From Bacteroidota bacterium (GTDB taxonomy: Bacteria > Bacteroidota > Bacteroidia > Cytophagales > Cyclobacteriaceae): 43,710 bases of DNA. Positions 42,236 through 43,710 of the stretch are shown one piece after another (within the stretch, counting starts at the first letter, position 1; the number at the start of each line of letters is the position of its first letter). The stretch is taken from the NCBI GenBank assembly GCA_003242315.1, contig QGUY01000004.1, positions 1 through 43,710 of the forward strand. The letters run 5' to 3'. The notes beneath the pieces are model-generated. The model was not told the DNA's origin and ran no database searches. It saw nothing but the letters and a program-made list of their open reading frames with translations. Made by a program: the position numbers and the translations under genes.

Positions 42236-42679
42236 GTGGATCACAACAGTTACAAGACGGCACAACTCAGCAAGGCCCAGATTGAGAAGGGCTGGGTGAT
42301 TGTGGATGCCAACCAGCAGGTGCTGGGCCGTTTGGCCAGCCGTGTGGCTAGCATTATCCGTGGAAAGCATAAGCCCGGATACACGCCTAACATGGATTGC
42401 GGGGATCATGTGATCGTAATCAACGCTGCCAAGGTGCGTATGACCGGCAAGAAGTGGACAGACCGGGTAATCTTTACGCACTCGGGGTATCCGGGTGGTC
42501 AGCGCGAGCATACGCCGGCCATGATCCGGAGCAAGCGCCCGGAGCGGCTCGTGGAACACGCTGTTCGGGGGATGTTGCCCAAGAACAGACTTGGCAATCA
42601 GCTCTACCGCAGCCTGCATGTTTATGCCGGTGCAGAACATCCCCATGCCGCACAACAACCTAAGGAAATCAAGCTCTGA
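42236..42679 (+). CDS. rplM: Ribosomal protein L13
   Basis: 147 residues, typical length. It begins MDHNSYKTAQLSKAQIEKGWV, followed by VDANQQVLGRLASRVASIIRGKHK, the MDCGDHVIVINAAKV segment and MIRSKRPERLVEHAVRGMLPKNRLG, all L13 features. The start codon is GTG, as no ATG occurs in frame nearby and the MDxxSYKT start fits the phylum. L13 is an early-assembling protein of the 50S subunit. rpsI follows three bases later. Confidence 0.97.
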   Translation: MDHNSYKTAQLSKAQIEKGWVIVDANQQVLGRLASRVASIIRGKHKPGYTPNMDCGDHVIVINAAKVRMTGKKWTDRVIFTHSGYPGGQREHTPAMIRSKRPERLVEHAVRGMLPKNRLGNQLYRSLHVYAGAEHPHAAQQPKEIKL

Positions 42680-42682
42680 TAG

Positions 42683-43069
42683 ATGGATCGTATCAATACA
42701 ATTGGAAGACGTAAAACAGCGGTAGCCCGTGTATATCTCAAACCGGGAAAGGGAGAAGTAAAAATCAACAACAAGGCGCTCGACGCCTATTTCCTTTCTG
42801 AAATCCATCAGACGCTTGTAAAGCAGCCGCTCGCTGTTGTGAAATCAGACGGAGAGTTTGACATCACTGTGAATGTTGAGGGCGGTGGAATCCGCGGGCA
42901 GGCAGAAGCTGTTCGGCTTGGCATTGCGCGTGCACTCGTTCAGGTGAACGCAGAGCACAAACCCGTTCTTCGCAAGGAAGGCTTGCTGACGCGCGATTCG
43001 CGTATGGTGGAGCGGAAGAAGTACGGTAGAAGAAAAGCAAGAAGGAGATTCCAGTTCAGCAAGCGTTAA
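42683..43069 (+). CDS. rpsI: Ribosomal protein S9
   Basis: 128 residues. It starts MDRINTIGRRKTAVARVYLKPG and ends KYGRRKARRRFQFSKR, the conserved tail whose final residues contact P-site tRNA. It contains VNVEGGGIRGQAEAVRLGIARAL. It is part of the 30S subunit. It lies three bases after rplM and 20 bases before rpsB, the standard order. Confidence 0.98.
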   Translation: MDRINTIGRRKTAVARVYLKPGKGEVKINNKALDAYFLSEIHQTLVKQPLAVVKSDGEFDITVNVEGGGIRGQAEAVRLGIARALVQVNAEHKPVLRKEGLLTRDSRMVERKKYGRRKARRRFQFSKR

Positions 43070-43089
43070 TTACCTGTAATAGAATTTTA

Positions 43090-43710
43090 ATGGCAGAAAA
43101 ACTCACATATCAGCAACTACTGGATGCCGGCGTTCATTTCGGTCACCTGACCCGGAAATGGAACCCGAAGATGGCGGAGTACATCTTCATGGAGAACAAC
43201 GGGATCCACCTGATCGATCTTAACAAGACGCTGGCGTGCCTTGAAGAGGCTGCTTATTCGCTGAAGAACATTGTACGTTCGGGTCGCAAGATCATGTTTG
43301 TGGCCACGAAGAAGCAAGCCAAGGACATCGTAGCAGAGGAAGCGAAGCGTTTGAACATGCCTTACGTCACAGAACGGTGGCTGGGTGGCATGCTTACCAA
43401 CTTTGCGACGATTCGCAAGTCGCTGAAAAAGCTTTCGCAGATCGAAAAGCTGATGAAGGACGAGTCGTTCCTCAACCTGGCGAAGCGCGAGCGTCTGATG
43501 ATCCAGCGCGAAAAGGCTAAGCTGGAGAAGTTGCTCGGTGGTATTGCCGATCTCAATCGTCTCCCGGCTGCGCTGTTCGTAATCGACGTCAAGCGTGAAC
43601 ATATCGCCGTGACGGAAGCTCAGAAGCTCAACATCCCCGTGTTTGCCATGGTGGATACGAACTCCGACCCTGACGGCGTCGACTTCCCCATCCCGGCAAA
43701 TGACGACGCA
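43090..43710 (+). CDS. rpsB: Ribosomal protein S2 (3' end outside window)
   Basis: The first 207 codons are present and the frame is open to the right edge. It starts MAEKLTYQQLLDAGVHFGHL and contains RKWNPKMAEYIFMENNGIHL, ATKKQAKDIVAEEA, MPYVTERWLGGMLTNF and PVFAMVDTNSDPDGVDFPIP, all diagnostic of S2. S2 joins the 30S subunit late and binds S1. The gene continues the rplM-rpsI operon with a 20-base gap. Confidence 0.98.
   Translation, partial: MAEKLTYQQLLDAGVHFGHLTRKWNPKMAEYIFMENNGIHLIDLNKTLACLEEAAYSLKNIVRSGRKIMFVATKKQAKDIVAEEAKRLNMPYVTERWLGGMLTNFATIRKSLKKLSQIEKLMKDESFLNLAKRERLMIQREKAKLEKLLGGIADLNRLPAALFVIDVKREHIAVTEAQKLNIPVFAMVDTNSDPDGVDFPIPANDDA

Noticed and set aside
1..43710. Mobile element, phage or CRISPR array
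   Set aside because: No transposase, integrase, terminal inverted repeat pair, direct-repeat array or cas gene was seen; gene content is mostly core.

Overview
The window comes from a chromosome of a Bacteroidota bacterium, most likely a cytophagal-type lineage. Three things support this. Several genes carry the Bacteroidota promoter signature (TTTG or TTG, about 19 bases, then TAnnTTTG). Shine-Dalgarno sequences are mostly absent. The gene set is typical of the phylum: a PorQ-like type IX secretion protein, an OmpA/PD40 protein, DUF4421 and DUF2795 proteins, and a two-subunit methylmalonyl-CoA mutase. No phage genes, insertion sequences or CRISPR arrays were seen. Coding density is high and the content is mostly core genome. 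About 38 protein genes and one tRNA are supported; the first and last genes are cut by the window edges.

Layout. At 1-2983 lie a cut outer-membrane barrel gene, a divergent tRNA-Arg(ACG), a 340-base gene-free stretch with RNA-like structure before an unknown conserved gene, a SlyD-like FKBP isomerase, an HU protein and a lipoprotein. At 3050-5700 a TetR regulator and an alpha/beta hydrolase share an identical palindromic operator, and a membrane class III nucleotidyl cyclase converges on the hydrolase. On the minus strand from 14741 down to 4540 run mutA, mutB, a very large exported TPR-CHAT protein, an exported GATase1-like protein and the cyclase. From 14919, dnaA faces an HtrA/DegP protease. 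Then come a GH3-family enzyme, dxr and rseP.

From 21942 to 29988 an OmpA/PD40 protein with PorE-like architecture is divergent from lon-porQ-hslU-DUF4421. From 29991 to 35809 lie a SixA-type phosphatase, an LpxL-like acyltransferase, a DUF486 membrane protein, the ABC-F factor EttA, a DUF2795 protein, ispD and queA. From 36004 to 42077 lie a MacB/FtsX-type permease, recA, a membrane metallopeptidase, a PhoB/PhoR-like two-component pair and an RluA pseudouridine synthase. The window ends in the rplM-rpsI-rpsB ribosomal operon.

Functional themes are envelope quality control and secretion (DegP, RseP, Lon, HslU, PorQ, PorE-like), isoprenoid synthesis (Dxr, IspD), translation (L13, S9, S2, EttA, QueA, RluA) and replication/repair (DnaA, RecA, HU). 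The parts most worth a second look are: the structured leader at 607-819; the TetR operator pair, plus a related palindrome before the cyclase; the exported CHAT/GATase-like/cyclase cluster; and the T9SS-like genes around lon. All functional calls rest on reading protein motifs by eye; no database search was run.
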